A DNA stretch of 64,000 bases from Sphaerisporangium krabiense (GTDB taxonomy: Bacteria; Actinomycetota; Actinomycetes; Streptosporangiales; Streptosporangiaceae): positions 2,728,001 to 2,792,000 of the forward strand of contig NZ_JACHBR010000001.1 in NCBI RefSeq assembly GCF_014200435.1. Reading direction: 5' to 3'. Below are positions 50,491 through 58,121 of this stretch, one piece after another; positions within the stretch are counted from its first letter, which is position 1; each line of letters starts with the position of its first letter. The position numbers and the translations under genes were made by a program. Below the pieces are notes generated by a model. It did no database searches, was not told the DNA's origin, and worked only from the letters and a program-made list of their open reading frames with translations.

Positions 50491-51357
50491 TCAGGCCGGC
50501 AGGCGGTAGGTGTCGTCGGGGAGCGGTTCGGCCAGGCCGTCGGTGACCAGGCCGTCCAGGGCCCGTTCGCGTTGGACGGCGTCGTCCCAGACGGCGTCGA
50601 GCGCGGCCTTCGGCACGGGGCCGTGGGCGTCTCTGAGCACCGCCAGCAGGCGGCCGCGGCACTGGCGGTCCGTCCCGGTGTAGGTCTGTCCCCGCCGCTC
50701 CGGGCCCTGGTAGGCCGGCCGGCCCGCGAGGCGCCAGGCGCAGCGCGCCGCCACGGGGCAGTCGGCGCAGCGCGGGGCGCGGGCCGTGCAGACCAGCGCG
50801 CCGAGCTCCATGACGGCGACGGCCCACCGGGGGGCGTCCACGGCCGGGATCAGCGACTCGGCCAGCCGGCGCTCGGCGGCGGTGGTCGCCGTGGGCGGGT
50901 ACTCCTCGCCGCGTACGGCCCGCGCCAGCACCCGTCGCACGTTGGTGTCCAGCACCGCGTGGCTGCGCCCGAACGCGAAGCTCGCCACCGCGGCGGCGGT
51001 GTAGTCGCCGATGCCGGGCAGCCGGCGAAGCTCCTCGTACGCCGAGGGCACCTCGCCGCCGTGGTCGGTGGTGATCGCGCGGGCGCAGGCGTGCAGGTTC
51101 AGGGCGCGCCGCGGGTATCCGAGGCGCCCCCAGTGGCGCACGGCCTCGCCGGGCGGCTCGGCCGCGAGCGCGGCGGGCGTGGGCCAGCGCGCCATCCACT
51201 CCGCCCAGATCGGGAGGACCCTGACGACGGGCGTCTGCTGCAGCATGATCTCGCTGACCAGGACGGCCCAGGGGCTCGCCTCGGGCCGCCGCCACGGGAG
51301 ATCGCGCGCGTTCGCCGCGTACCAGTCGAGGATGGGCTGATGCAGTCCGATGGCCAC
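50491..51357 (-). CDS. mutY: A/G-specific adenine glycosylase
   Basis: A 288-residue HhH-GPD base-excision enzyme that removes A paired with 8-oxoG. VSEIMLQQTPV holds the catalytic Glu, LPGIGDYTAAAV is the helix-hairpin-helix, AVLDTNVRRVLAR holds the catalytic Asp, and CTARAPRCADCPVAARC is the C-x6-C-x2-C-x5-C [4Fe-4S] loop. The C-terminal NUDIX-like 8-oxoG recognition domain is reduced compared with E. coli MutY, as is common in actinobacteria. GTG 51357 lies 7 nt after TAGGCT (51370-51365, minus), so the mRNA is probably leaderless. Confidence 0.94.
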   Translation of the reverse strand: MAIGLHQPILDWYAANARDLPWRRPEASPWAVLVSEIMLQQTPVVRVLPIWAEWMARWPTPAALAAEPPGEAVRHWGRLGYPRRALNLHACARAITTDHGGEVPSAYEELRRLPGIGDYTAAAVASFAFGRSHAVLDTNVRRVLARAVRGEEYPPTATTAAERRLAESLIPAVDAPRWAVAVMELGALVCTARAPRCADCPVAARCAWRLAGRPAYQGPERRGQTYTGTDRQCRGRLLAVLRDAHGPVPKAALDAVWDDAVQRERALDGLVTDGLAEPLPDDTYRLPA

Positions 51358-51499
51358 GCCGCCGAGCCTAGAACCTCCCCGCCCCGCCCGCGTCCGTTCT
51401 CCTGCCAATCATGAGCGCGGCGCGGGGGGATATGTCGGGCGTGGCGCGGGCGGCCTTTCCCGGATCGGCGGGTTGACACGCCCGGCGAGCCACAACTCA

Positions 51500-51516
51500 C
51501 CATACTGTCAGTATGG
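51500..51516. promoter_or_regulatory. Perfect 17-bp palindrome over a start codon
   Basis: CCATACTG-T-CAGTATGG has 8-bp arms and a single central base. Its right arm contains the ATG (51513) of the next gene, and TTGACA (51473-51478) lies upstream. A dimeric repressor bound here would block initiation of transcription. Confidence 0.6.
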
Positions 51517-52211
51517 ATCCGGACACGTTCCGTGGTGACGTCGGCGTAGAGGGCCCCGAGGTCTACTGGCGCCGCAGGGTTTCGGTGCTCACCGGCGCCC
51601 TCGTCGTGGTCGCCGTCGTCGCATGGGCCTGCACGAGCGCGTCCAGCGGGTCGGGGTCCGACGCCCGGCGCCGCCACGACGGCGCCGTACCGAAAGGCGG
51701 GCCCGCGGGCGTCACGGCGACGCCTTCGCCGTCCGTCACGGCGGCGCCTCCCGCCAAGGCCGCCGCGCCCCCGCACCCGTCGGCGACGCCCGCCCCCACC
51801 CGCGTCCCGCGGCCCGGGGACCCGTGCGAGCGGGCCGACCTGGTGCTCAGCCTGCACGGCGAGTCCGAGGTCTACACCGGCAAGGGGGCGCCGGCGTTCA
51901 TGCTCACCCTCGTCAACACCGGCCGCGTCGACTGCGCGGTGGACGTCGGGCCGCGGGCGATGGAGGTCCGCATCACCTCCGGCGACGACCGCGTCTGGTC
52001 CACGGCCGACTGCCTGAGCGGCGAGCGCAAGGAGATGCGCCGGCTCCGGCGCGGCGTCCCGCACCTGCGGGCGATCCGCTGGGACCGCCACCGCTCCGCC
52101 CCCGACTGTCACGCCGCGCGCCCGAAGGCGCGCCCGGGCACGTACGTCGCCCAGGCGCGCCTGGGCGTCCTGAGGAGTCCCAAGGTGGTGTTCCACCTTC
52201 GCCGCGCCTGA
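51513..52211 (+). CDS. Membrane-anchored protein of unknown function
   Basis: A 232-residue protein. About 20 cytoplasmic residues precede one TM helix (VLTGALVVVAVVAWACTSAS, about 24-43), then a Ser/Pro/Ala-rich wall-spanning linker (about 45-105) and an extracellular domain of about 125 residues. The latter has cysteines in PGDPCERADL, GRVDCAVDVG, ADCLSGE and APDCHA that could form two disulfides. The fold resembles DUF4232-like beta domains (FMLTLVNTGRVDCAV), but I am not certain. ATG 51513 lies inside a 17-bp palindrome. It is convergent with disA. Confidence 0.75.
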   Translation: MDPDTFRGDVGVEGPEVYWRRRVSVLTGALVVVAVVAWACTSASSGSGSDARRRHDGAVPKGGPAGVTATPSPSVTAAPPAKAAAPPHPSATPAPTRVPRPGDPCERADLVLSLHGESEVYTGKGAPAFMLTLVNTGRVDCAVDVGPRAMEVRITSGDDRVWSTADCLSGERKEMRRLRRGVPHLRAIRWDRHRSAPDCHAARPKARPGTYVAQARLGVLRSPKVVFHLRRA

Positions 52212-52240
52212 CGGCGGGCCAGGCCGCGCTTGGGAGCGTT

Positions 52241-53329
52241 CTAGACGTACCGCTCCAGGATGGACGCCTCGGCGAGGCGGGAGAGGCCCTCGCGGACGCT
52301 GCGCGCCCGGGACTCGCCCACGCCGCCCACCGACTGCAGGTCGTCGATGCCGGCGGCCAGGAGCTTCTGCAGGCCGCCGAAGTGGTCCACGAGACGGTCC
52401 ACGACGGTCGCGGGCAGCCGGGGCACCTTGGCCAGCAGGCGGAACCCGCGCGGGCTGACCGGCCGGTCCATGGCCTCGGAGCCGGCGTGGCCGAGGACGT
52501 GCCCGACCGCCGTGAGGTCGAGCAGGTCGCCGGGGGACAGCCGGTCCAGCTCGGCGAGCGAGTCGGCCACCGAACGCGACCGGCGTCCGGCCTCGGCGGG
52601 CAGGTAGTCGCGCATGATCAGGTCGCGGTCCTCCTCGACCCCCGCGACCAGCTCGGCGAGCTGCAGGGACAGCAGCCGCCCGTCGGTGCCGAGCTCGACG
52701 ACGTAGCCCTCGATCTCGCCCGCGATGCGGCGCACCATCTCGAGCCGCTGGACGACGACCGCGACGTCGCGCGCGGTGACGAGGTCCTCGATCTCCAGGG
52801 CCGACAGCGTGCCGGAGACCTCGTCCAGGCGCATCTTGTAGCGTTCGAGCGTCGCCAGGGCCTGGTTGGCCTTCGACAGGATCGCCGCGGACTCCTCCAG
52901 GACGTAGCGGACGCCGTCCAGGTAGAGCGCGATGATCCGCATCGATTTGCTGATGGAGACCACCGGCGAGCCGGTCTGCCTGGCCACCCGCTGGGCCGTG
53001 CGGTGGCGGGTGCCCGACTCGTTGGTGGGGATGGACGGATCGGGCACGAGGTGCACCGCCGCCCGTACGATCTTGTTGGCCGCGGAGTCGAGTACGATGG
53101 CGCCGTCCATCTTGGCCAGCTCGCGCAGCCGCGTCGCGGAGAACTCGACGTCGAGCGTGAACCCGCCCGTGCACACCTCTTCGACGCCTTTGTGATAGTT
53201 GAGGACGATGAGCCCGCCGGTGTGCCCACGGAGAATACGCTCCAGGCCGTCGCGTAGTTCGGTGCCTGGAGCGAGGGCGGCAAGGGTGGATCTCCGGCGG
53301 TCGTCGATGCCCTTGGAATTGTTCGCCAC
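52241..53329 (-). CDS. disA: Diadenylate cyclase DisA (c-di-AMP synthase and DNA-integrity scanner)
   Basis: A 362-residue octameric enzyme. The DAC domain (about 20-145) carries D75-G76-A77 (KMDGAIVLD) and R108-H109-R110 ([10 protein letters not shown]), the ATP-binding and catalytic motifs. A helical spine (about 150-285) and a C-terminal HhH DNA-binding domain (about 300-362: [20 protein letters not shown]) follow. It makes c-di-AMP from two ATP and stalls on branched DNA. GTG 53329 has GGGGG upstream. It lies 77 nt downstream of radA, the conserved pair. Its product is the ligand of the riboswitch at 41844-42040. Confidence 0.97.
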   Translation of the reverse strand: MANNSKGIDDRRRSTLAALAPGTELRDGLERILRGHTGGLIVLNYHKGVEEVCTGGFTLDVEFSATRLRELAKMDGAIVLDSAANKIVRAAVHLVPDPSIPTNESGTRHRTAQRVARQTGSPVVSISKSMRIIALYLDGVRYVLEESAAILSKANQALATLERYKMRLDEVSGTLSALEIEDLVTARDVAVVVQRLEMVRRIAGEIEGYVVELGTDGRLLSLQLAELVAGVEEDRDLIMRDYLPAEAGRRSRSVADSLAELDRLSPGDLLDLTAVGHVLGHAGSEAMDRPVSPRGFRLLAKVPRLPATVVDRLVDHFGGLQKLLAAGIDDLQSVGGVGESRARSVREGLSRLAEASILERYV

Positions 53330-53406
53330 ATGACCCCCGCTGGTCGCTGACGCGCCCAGTTTAGCGGCGGCGCGCGGACACCGGTCCGGGCCGCGCGCCG
53401 TACGGC

Positions 53407-54837
53407 TCACGTGACGTGCGTCAGCGCGTCCCAGACGTTCTCTGCCTCTGTGACGTCGAAACCGTGCGCGAAGTTCGTCGTGCGGAGAGGGGACCTGGCC
53501 ACGGGCACGGGTTTGCGGCCCTCGCGGCCCTCCGGAGAGGCGGCCGCGGTGTCCTGTTCGAGGGAGCCGGTGGGGACCAGGGCGTGCGAGAAGCCCAGCC
53601 GCGCGGCCTCGGCCACCCGGCGCCGGACGTCCCGCACCGGGCGCAGCTCGCCCGCCAGGCCGACCTCGCCGAGGACGATCAGCCCCGGGGGAAGGGGACG
53701 GTCGCCCGCCGCGCTCGCGACCGCGAGCATCACCGCCAGATCGACGGCGGGGTCGTTGAGACGGATGCCGCCCACGGTCGCGGTGAAGACGTCGCAGCCG
53801 CTCAGGCGGGCGTTCAGCCGGCGCTCCAGCACGGCGAGGATCATGGTCACGCGGAACGGGTCGAGGCCGGAGGTGGAGCGGCGGACCTGCTGCGCCTCGG
53901 TGGGGCCGACCAGCGCCTGCACCTCGGCCGGAAGGGGACGCGTGCCCTCGACGGTGACGGTGACGCAGGTGCCGGGCACGGGCTCGGCGCGGCGCGAGAC
54001 GAACAGGCCGCTCGGGTCGGGCAGCCCCTGGATGCCCCGCTCGTTGAGGTCGAAGCAGCCGACCTCCTCGGTGGGCCCGAACCGGTTCTTGATGCACCGC
54101 ACCATGCGCAGCCGGGAGTGGCGGTCGCCCTCGAAGTGGAGCACGACGTCGACCAGGTGTTCCAGCACGCGGGGGCCCGCGATCGAGCCGTCCTTGGTGA
54201 CGTGGCCGACCAGGACGGTGGACAGGCCGCGCTCCTTGGCCAGGCGGACCAGGTTGCCCGTCACCTCGCGGACCTGGGTGACCCCGCCCGGCACCCCGGT
54301 GGCCTGGGCGGAGCCGATGGTCTGCACGGAGTCGACGATCAGAAGGCGCGGCTGGACCCGCTCGACGTGGCTGACCAGGGCGCCCAGATCGGTCTCCGCG
54401 GCGAGGTAGAGACGGTCCTGGATGGCGCCGATGCGGTCGGCGCGCATGCGGACCTGGGCGGCGGACTCCTCGCCGGTGACGTACAGGACGGTCTCGTGGC
54501 GGGCCATGCTCGCCGCGGCCTCCAGCAGCAGGGTGGACTTGCCGATGCCCGGCTCGCCGGCGAGGAGCACGACGGCGCCGGGCACCAGGCCGCCGCCGAG
54601 CACCCGGTCGAGCTCGCCGACCCCGGTGGTGCGCGCGCGGGCGAACTCGGCCTTGACCTCGCCGATCGGGAGCGCGGGGGCGGTCACGGCGCCGCCCTGG
54701 ACGACGTGGACGCCGGACCGGCCGCCCTCTTCGCCGACCGAGCCCCAGGCCTGGCACTCGCCGCAGCGGCCGACCCACTTGGGCGTGCGCCAGCCGCACT
54801 CCCCGCAGCGGTACCCGGCCTTCTGCGTCTTGGTCAT
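53407..54837 (-). CDS. radA: DNA repair protein RadA
   Basis: A 476-residue branch-migration helicase and RecA paralogue. The N-terminal zinc finger (C-x2-C...C-x2-C in [20 protein letters not shown]) is followed by a RecA core with Walker A GEPGIGKS, Walker B LLIVDSVQ and the RadA-specific KNRFGPTEE, then a Lon-like C-terminal domain ([15 protein letters not shown]). It processes recombination intermediates and in B. subtilis inhibits DisA, which fits the operon with disA. ATG 54837 starts [15 protein letters not shown]. Confidence 0.97.
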   Translation of the reverse strand: MTKTQKAGYRCGECGWRTPKWVGRCGECQAWGSVGEEGGRSGVHVVQGGAVTAPALPIGEVKAEFARARTTGVGELDRVLGGGLVPGAVVLLAGEPGIGKSTLLLEAAASMARHETVLYVTGEESAAQVRMRADRIGAIQDRLYLAAETDLGALVSHVERVQPRLLIVDSVQTIGSAQATGVPGGVTQVREVTGNLVRLAKERGLSTVLVGHVTKDGSIAGPRVLEHLVDVVLHFEGDRHSRLRMVRCIKNRFGPTEEVGCFDLNERGIQGLPDPSGLFVSRRAEPVPGTCVTVTVEGTRPLPAEVQALVGPTEAQQVRRSTSGLDPFRVTMILAVLERRLNARLSGCDVFTATVGGIRLNDPAVDLAVMLAVASAAGDRPLPPGLIVLGEVGLAGELRPVRDVRRRVAEAARLGFSHALVPTGSLEQDTAAASPEGREGRKPVPVARSPLRTTNFAHGFDVTEAENVWDALTHVT

Positions 54838-54895
54838 GGGGGCACGTTAGCGGCCCGCACCGACATTTCCCATCGGCACGGGCCGCGTCAGCCGG

Positions 54896-55210
54896 TCAGA
54901 ACCCGCCGTCCAGCTCCGCCAGCAGCAGGCGCTTGGGCTTGGCGCCGACCACCCGGCGCACCACCTCGCCGTTCCGGTAGAGGTTCATGGTGGGAAAGCC
55001 CATGACCCCGTAGCGGGAGGCGATCTCGGGATGGTCGTCGGCGTTCAGCTTGGCCACGGTCAGGCGGCCCTCGTACTCCTTGGCGATCTCTTCGAGGATC
55101 GGGGCGACCATGCGGCACGGCGGGCACCATTCGGTCCAGAAGTCCACGAGCACGGGCTTGTCGCTCTCCAGGACCTGCTCGGCGAAGTTCTCCGCGGTCA
55201 GCGTGATCAT
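54896..55210 (-). CDS. trxA: Thioredoxin
   Basis: A 104-residue thioredoxin. The redox site is WCPPC (Cys29, Cys32) instead of the usual WCGPC; the first middle Pro shifts the redox potential in related proteins. The cis-Pro loop MGFPTMNLYRNGE is intact. The start ATG overlaps the MerR stop by 4 nt (55207-55210), so the two are co-translated. It reduces protein disulfides in the cytosol. The start is set by the overlap and by the family N-terminus (MITLTAENFAEQVL). Confidence 0.95.
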   Translation of the reverse strand: MITLTAENFAEQVLESDKPVLVDFWTEWCPPCRMVAPILEEIAKEYEGRLTVAKLNADDHPEIASRYGVMGFPTMNLYRNGEVVRRVVGAKPKRLLLAELDGGF

Positions 55211-55587
55211 CTTGTTCCTCCGGTTCTGAGCGCGCATCCCGGGCACGCCTCGGCGAGTTGGGCCGCCACCTCGGCGCGGCGGCCGAACAGGGTGCGGATC
55301 TGCTCGTCGATCTCGGCGAGCTTGCGCCGGTAGACCTCCACGGACTCCGGGCAGGCGTTCCCCGACTCGTTGCCGGCGCGCAGGCAGTTCACGAACGGCC
55401 GCGCGTCCTCCAGCGTGAAGCCCACCGTGAGCAGCGAGCGGATCTCCGCCACGAGCTTCAGGTCGGCCTCGTCGTACTCCCGGTAGCCGTTGGACGAGCG
55501 GCGGGCGCTCAGCAGCCCCTGCTGCTCGTAGTAGCGCAGCGCCCGCGTGCTCACCCCCGCGCGCCGCGCCAGCTCCCCGATGCGCAT
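55207..55587 (-). CDS. MerR-family redox-type regulator
   Basis: A 126-residue MerR protein. MRIGELARRAGVSTRALRYY is the winged helix, followed by a coiled coil and a tail with cysteines in VNCLRAG, NACPESV and ACPGCALR. These could bind a metal or form disulfides, suggesting a thiol-stress or metal sensor. It precedes trxA in the same operon. The operator-promoter at 55614-55645 has the long MerR-type spacer. Confidence 0.9.
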   Translation of the reverse strand: MRIGELARRAGVSTRALRYYEQQGLLSARRSSNGYREYDEADLKLVAEIRSLLTVGFTLEDARPFVNCLRAGNESGNACPESVEVYRRKLAEIDEQIRTLFGRRAEVAAQLAEACPGCALRTGGTR

Positions 55588-55613
55588 AAGGCCCTCCCTG
55601 ATCCGCGCTCACG

Positions 55614-55645
55614 CTAACCCTTGACGTCAACGTCAAGGTCAAGCC
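55614..55645 (-). promoter_or_regulatory. MerR-type operator/promoter of the merR-trxA operon
   Basis: CCTTGACGT-CA-ACGTCAAGG (55619-55638 on the plus strand) is a perfect palindrome with 9-bp arms. On the minus strand it lies between a -35 TTGACC and -10 TTAGCG spaced by 19 bp, the over-long spacer that MerR-family activators untwist. The layout resembles SoxR-type sites. Confidence 0.7.
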
Positions 55646-55681
55646 GGAACGTCCCGGCCGGCGGAAGGACAGGGCGAGGGG

Positions 55682-56380
55682 TCAGTAGAGACGCCAGCGC
55701 AGGATGTTCGGGTAGGCGACCTCCAGCCCTTCGGTGCGCGCGATGGCCTCCTCGGCGACGGCGGGGGCGAACTCGATGCGCAGCACCGCCTCCAGGTCGG
55801 CGCGGGAGGAGAACACCATGCGCAGGTCCAGCTCCTTCCGCTCCCATCCCTGCCGCGCCCAGAAGGCCTCCACGGCCGGCGCGGAGTAGCTCGGCACCGT
55901 ACGGCTGAACCAGGCCCCGAAGTCGCCGCGGCCCGCGTCCAGGTCGATGACGAACGCGGCGCCGCCCCGCCGCATCACCCGCGACAGCTCGCGCAGGCCG
56001 GGCTCGCAGCCGGGTCCGAAGAAGTACGCCCACCGGGCGAAGGCGACGTCGATCGAGGCGTCGGGGACGGGCAGGGCCTGGGCGGCGGCGGTGCGGACCG
56101 TCACGTGGGGCAGCGCCCGGCAGCGGTCGGCGGCGAGGGCCGCGAGCCCGGCGTGGGGCTCGATGCCGACGACCTGGGCGGCGGTCGCGGCGAGACCGGG
56201 CAGATGGAAGCCGGTGCCGCAGCCGATGTCGAGGACGGCGCCGCCCGTCCACGGCCGGATCGCCGCCATCGCGGCCTCGGCCGCGCCGTCGGGGTCGACG
56301 GCGCGGTTCTCCAGCTCGTAGGTGCGGGGGGAGTTCCAGATGTTGGGGCTGGGAATGGCCCCGTCGACGATCCTCGCCAT
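55682..56380 (-). CDS. Class I SAM-dependent methyltransferase
   Basis: A 232-residue protein. The SAM motif AVLDIGCGTGFHLPGLAA (about 50-67), the acidic loop VVGIEPHAGL and the post-motif ASIDVAFARWAYFF identify a UbiE/Methyltransf_11-type enzyme. NIWNSPRTYELEN near the start may form the substrate lid. The substrate is unknown. TAGCGT (56393-56388, minus) lies 7 nt before ATG 56380, implying a leaderless mRNA. It is divergent from the TIM-barrel gene at 56487. Confidence 0.9.
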   Translation of the reverse strand: MARIVDGAIPSPNIWNSPRTYELENRAVDPDGAAEAAMAAIRPWTGGAVLDIGCGTGFHLPGLAATAAQVVGIEPHAGLAALAADRCRALPHVTVRTAAAQALPVPDASIDVAFARWAYFFGPGCEPGLRELSRVMRRGGAAFVIDLDAGRGDFGAWFSRTVPSYSAPAVEAFWARQGWERKELDLRMVFSSRADLEAVLRIEFAPAVAEEAIARTEGLEVAYPNILRWRLY

Positions 56381-56486
56381 GGGACATACGCTAGACCAGG
56401 CATAACGCCGAGCACGCGACTGTGATCTGCGCTGCATCCGGGTTGCGCAACGCGACCTGGGCGCGACCCGGCTTAGGCTGGCAGAT

Positions 56487-57302
56487 GTGACCGACGTCAT
56501 CCGTGTCCCCAACGCCAAGATCGCACTGTCCACCGCGTCGGTGTATCCCGAGCGCACTCCGGACGCCTTCGAGCTGGCCGCGCGCCTCGGTTACGACGGT
56601 GTCGAGGTCATGGTCGGCGCCGACCCGGTCAGCCAGGACATCGACGTGCTCGAACGCCTCTCGGACCACTACGGCGTGCCGGTGCTGGCCGTCCACGCCC
56701 CCTGTCTTCTCGTCACCCAGCGGGTGTGGGGCCGTGACCCGTGGGCCAAGCTCGTCCGGGCGCGCAAGGCCGCCGAGCGGCTCGGCGCCCGCACGGTCGT
56801 GGTGCACCCGCCGTTCCGCTGGCAGCGCGAGTACGCCCGCGACTTCGAGACCGGCCTCGCCCGCATGCGCGACGAGACCGACGTGGTCTTCGCGGTCGAG
56901 AACATGTTCCCCCTGCGCGCCCGCGGCGCCGAGGTCGTCCCCTACTCCCCGGGGTGGGACGTCGTCGACTACGACTTCCCCCAGGTCACGCTGGACCTGT
57001 CCCACACCGCCGTGTCGGGGTCCGACGCTCTGCAGATGGCGGAGAAGCTCGGCGACCGTCTCGCGCACCTCCACCTCGCCGACGGCGTGGGCACCACCAA
57101 CAAGGACGAGCACCTGGTGCCGGGGCGGGGGAGCCAGCCGTGCGCGCGGGTGCTGGAGCGCCTGGCCACCGCCGGGTACGGCGGCCTCATCGTGCTGGAG
57201 ATCAACACCCGCAAGGCCGCCGGGCGCACCGAGCGCATCGACGACCTCGCCGAGGGCCTCGCCTTCGCCCGCCTTCACTTCGCCGCCTCGTCCTCGACAT
57301 GA
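56487..57302 (+). CDS. Sugar phosphate isomerase/epimerase-type TIM barrel
   Basis: A 271-residue AP endonuclease 2/xylose-isomerase-like barrel. [83 protein letters not shown] and GGLIVLEIN carry the expected Glu, His and Asp metal ligands. The substrate is unknown. GTG 56487 is 7 nt after TAGGCT (56474-56479), so the mRNA is probably leaderless. The downstream TetR gene starts 15 nt after the stop, suggesting co-transcription. Confidence 0.9.
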   Translation: MTDVIRVPNAKIALSTASVYPERTPDAFELAARLGYDGVEVMVGADPVSQDIDVLERLSDHYGVPVLAVHAPCLLVTQRVWGRDPWAKLVRARKAAERLGARTVVVHPPFRWQREYARDFETGLARMRDETDVVFAVENMFPLRARGAEVVPYSPGWDVVDYDFPQVTLDLSHTAVSGSDALQMAEKLGDRLAHLHLADGVGTTNKDEHLVPGRGSQPCARVLERLATAGYGGLIVLEINTRKAAGRTERIDDLAEGLAFARLHFAASSST

Positions 57303-57317
57303 TCGGGTCTTGCGGGC

Positions 57318-57947
57318 ATGATCCGATCGGTCGGTGACGACGGCGCGGAAGGCGGAGGGGTGACGGGGGAACGACGGCGTCCGGGGCGGCGCCCCGGCTC
57401 GGCGGACACCCGCGGCGACATCGTGACCGCGGCCCGCAAGATCTTCGCGGAGAAGGGGTTCGACAAGGCGACGATCCGGGGGATCGCCCGCGAGGCCGGG
57501 GTGGACCCCGCCCTGGTGCACCACTACTTCGACACCAAGGAGGGCATCTTCGTCGCGGCCCTCCAGCTCCCCGTGGACCCGTCCAAGGTGCTTCCGCTGG
57601 TCATGGAGGGGCCCCGCGAGCAGATCGGCGAACGGGTCGCCCGGTTCGTCCTCACGATGACCGCGGACGCCCAGGCGCGCGAGCCGATCCTGGCGCTGAT
57701 GCGCAGCGCGATGACCAACGACAAGATCGTCGCGATGATCCGCGAGTTCATGACCCACGCGCTGCTCCGCCGGGTCGCCGCGGGGCTCGGCGTGCCGCTG
57801 GTCCGCATGGAGGCGGCGTTCGCGCAGATGTTTGGCGTGGTCCTGATGCGGTACGTCCTCCGGGTGGAGCCGGTGGCGTCCGTCGACGTCGAGGAACTGG
57901 TCGCCCTGCTGGCGCCGACGATCCAGCGCTACCTCGGCGAGGCGTGA
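57318..57947 (+). CDS. TetR-family regulator
   Basis: A 209-residue protein from ATG 57318 (GTG 57360 is an alternative with GGCGGAGG too close). The HTH is at about residues 33-78 (ATIRGIAREAGVDPALVHHY, FDTKEGIFVAAL), and the C-terminal domain (LPVDPSKVLPLVMEGPREQI) is typical of the TetR_C_16 group. A palindrome with core GAGCATTGTTCT lies 24 nt downstream of its stop, before the iron-sulfur reductase gene, and is a likely target. Confidence 0.92.
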   Translation: MIRSVGDDGAEGGGVTGERRRPGRRPGSADTRGDIVTAARKIFAEKGFDKATIRGIAREAGVDPALVHHYFDTKEGIFVAALQLPVDPSKVLPLVMEGPREQIGERVARFVLTMTADAQAREPILALMRSAMTNDKIVAMIREFMTHALLRRVAAGLGVPLVRMEAAFAQMFGVVLMRYVLRVEPVASVDVEELVALLAPTIQRYLGEA

Positions 57948-57970
57948 TCGCCCCCGCCGCCCGGCCTTCG

Positions 57971-57985
57971 TAGAGCATTGTTCTA
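57971..57985. promoter_or_regulatory. TetR-type operator upstream of Fe-S reductase
   Basis: TAGAGC-ATT-GTTCTA has 6-bp arms with one mismatch, directly followed by a TAATAT -10-like box (57984-57989). Its core matches the palindrome at 6177-6193 (GAGCATTG-Y-TCT, then ATA in both). Confidence 0.6.
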
Positions 57986-58121
57986 ATATCGGACCGTCCG
58001 GCGGGTCGAAGCCCTGGTCAACCCACAAGTTACCTGCGGGTACCATTCGCAGTGGTTTCACCGTCACGCTGGATGACCGGCACGTCTACGCTGGGCGACC
58101 AACGCACACTTTGGAGGACCC

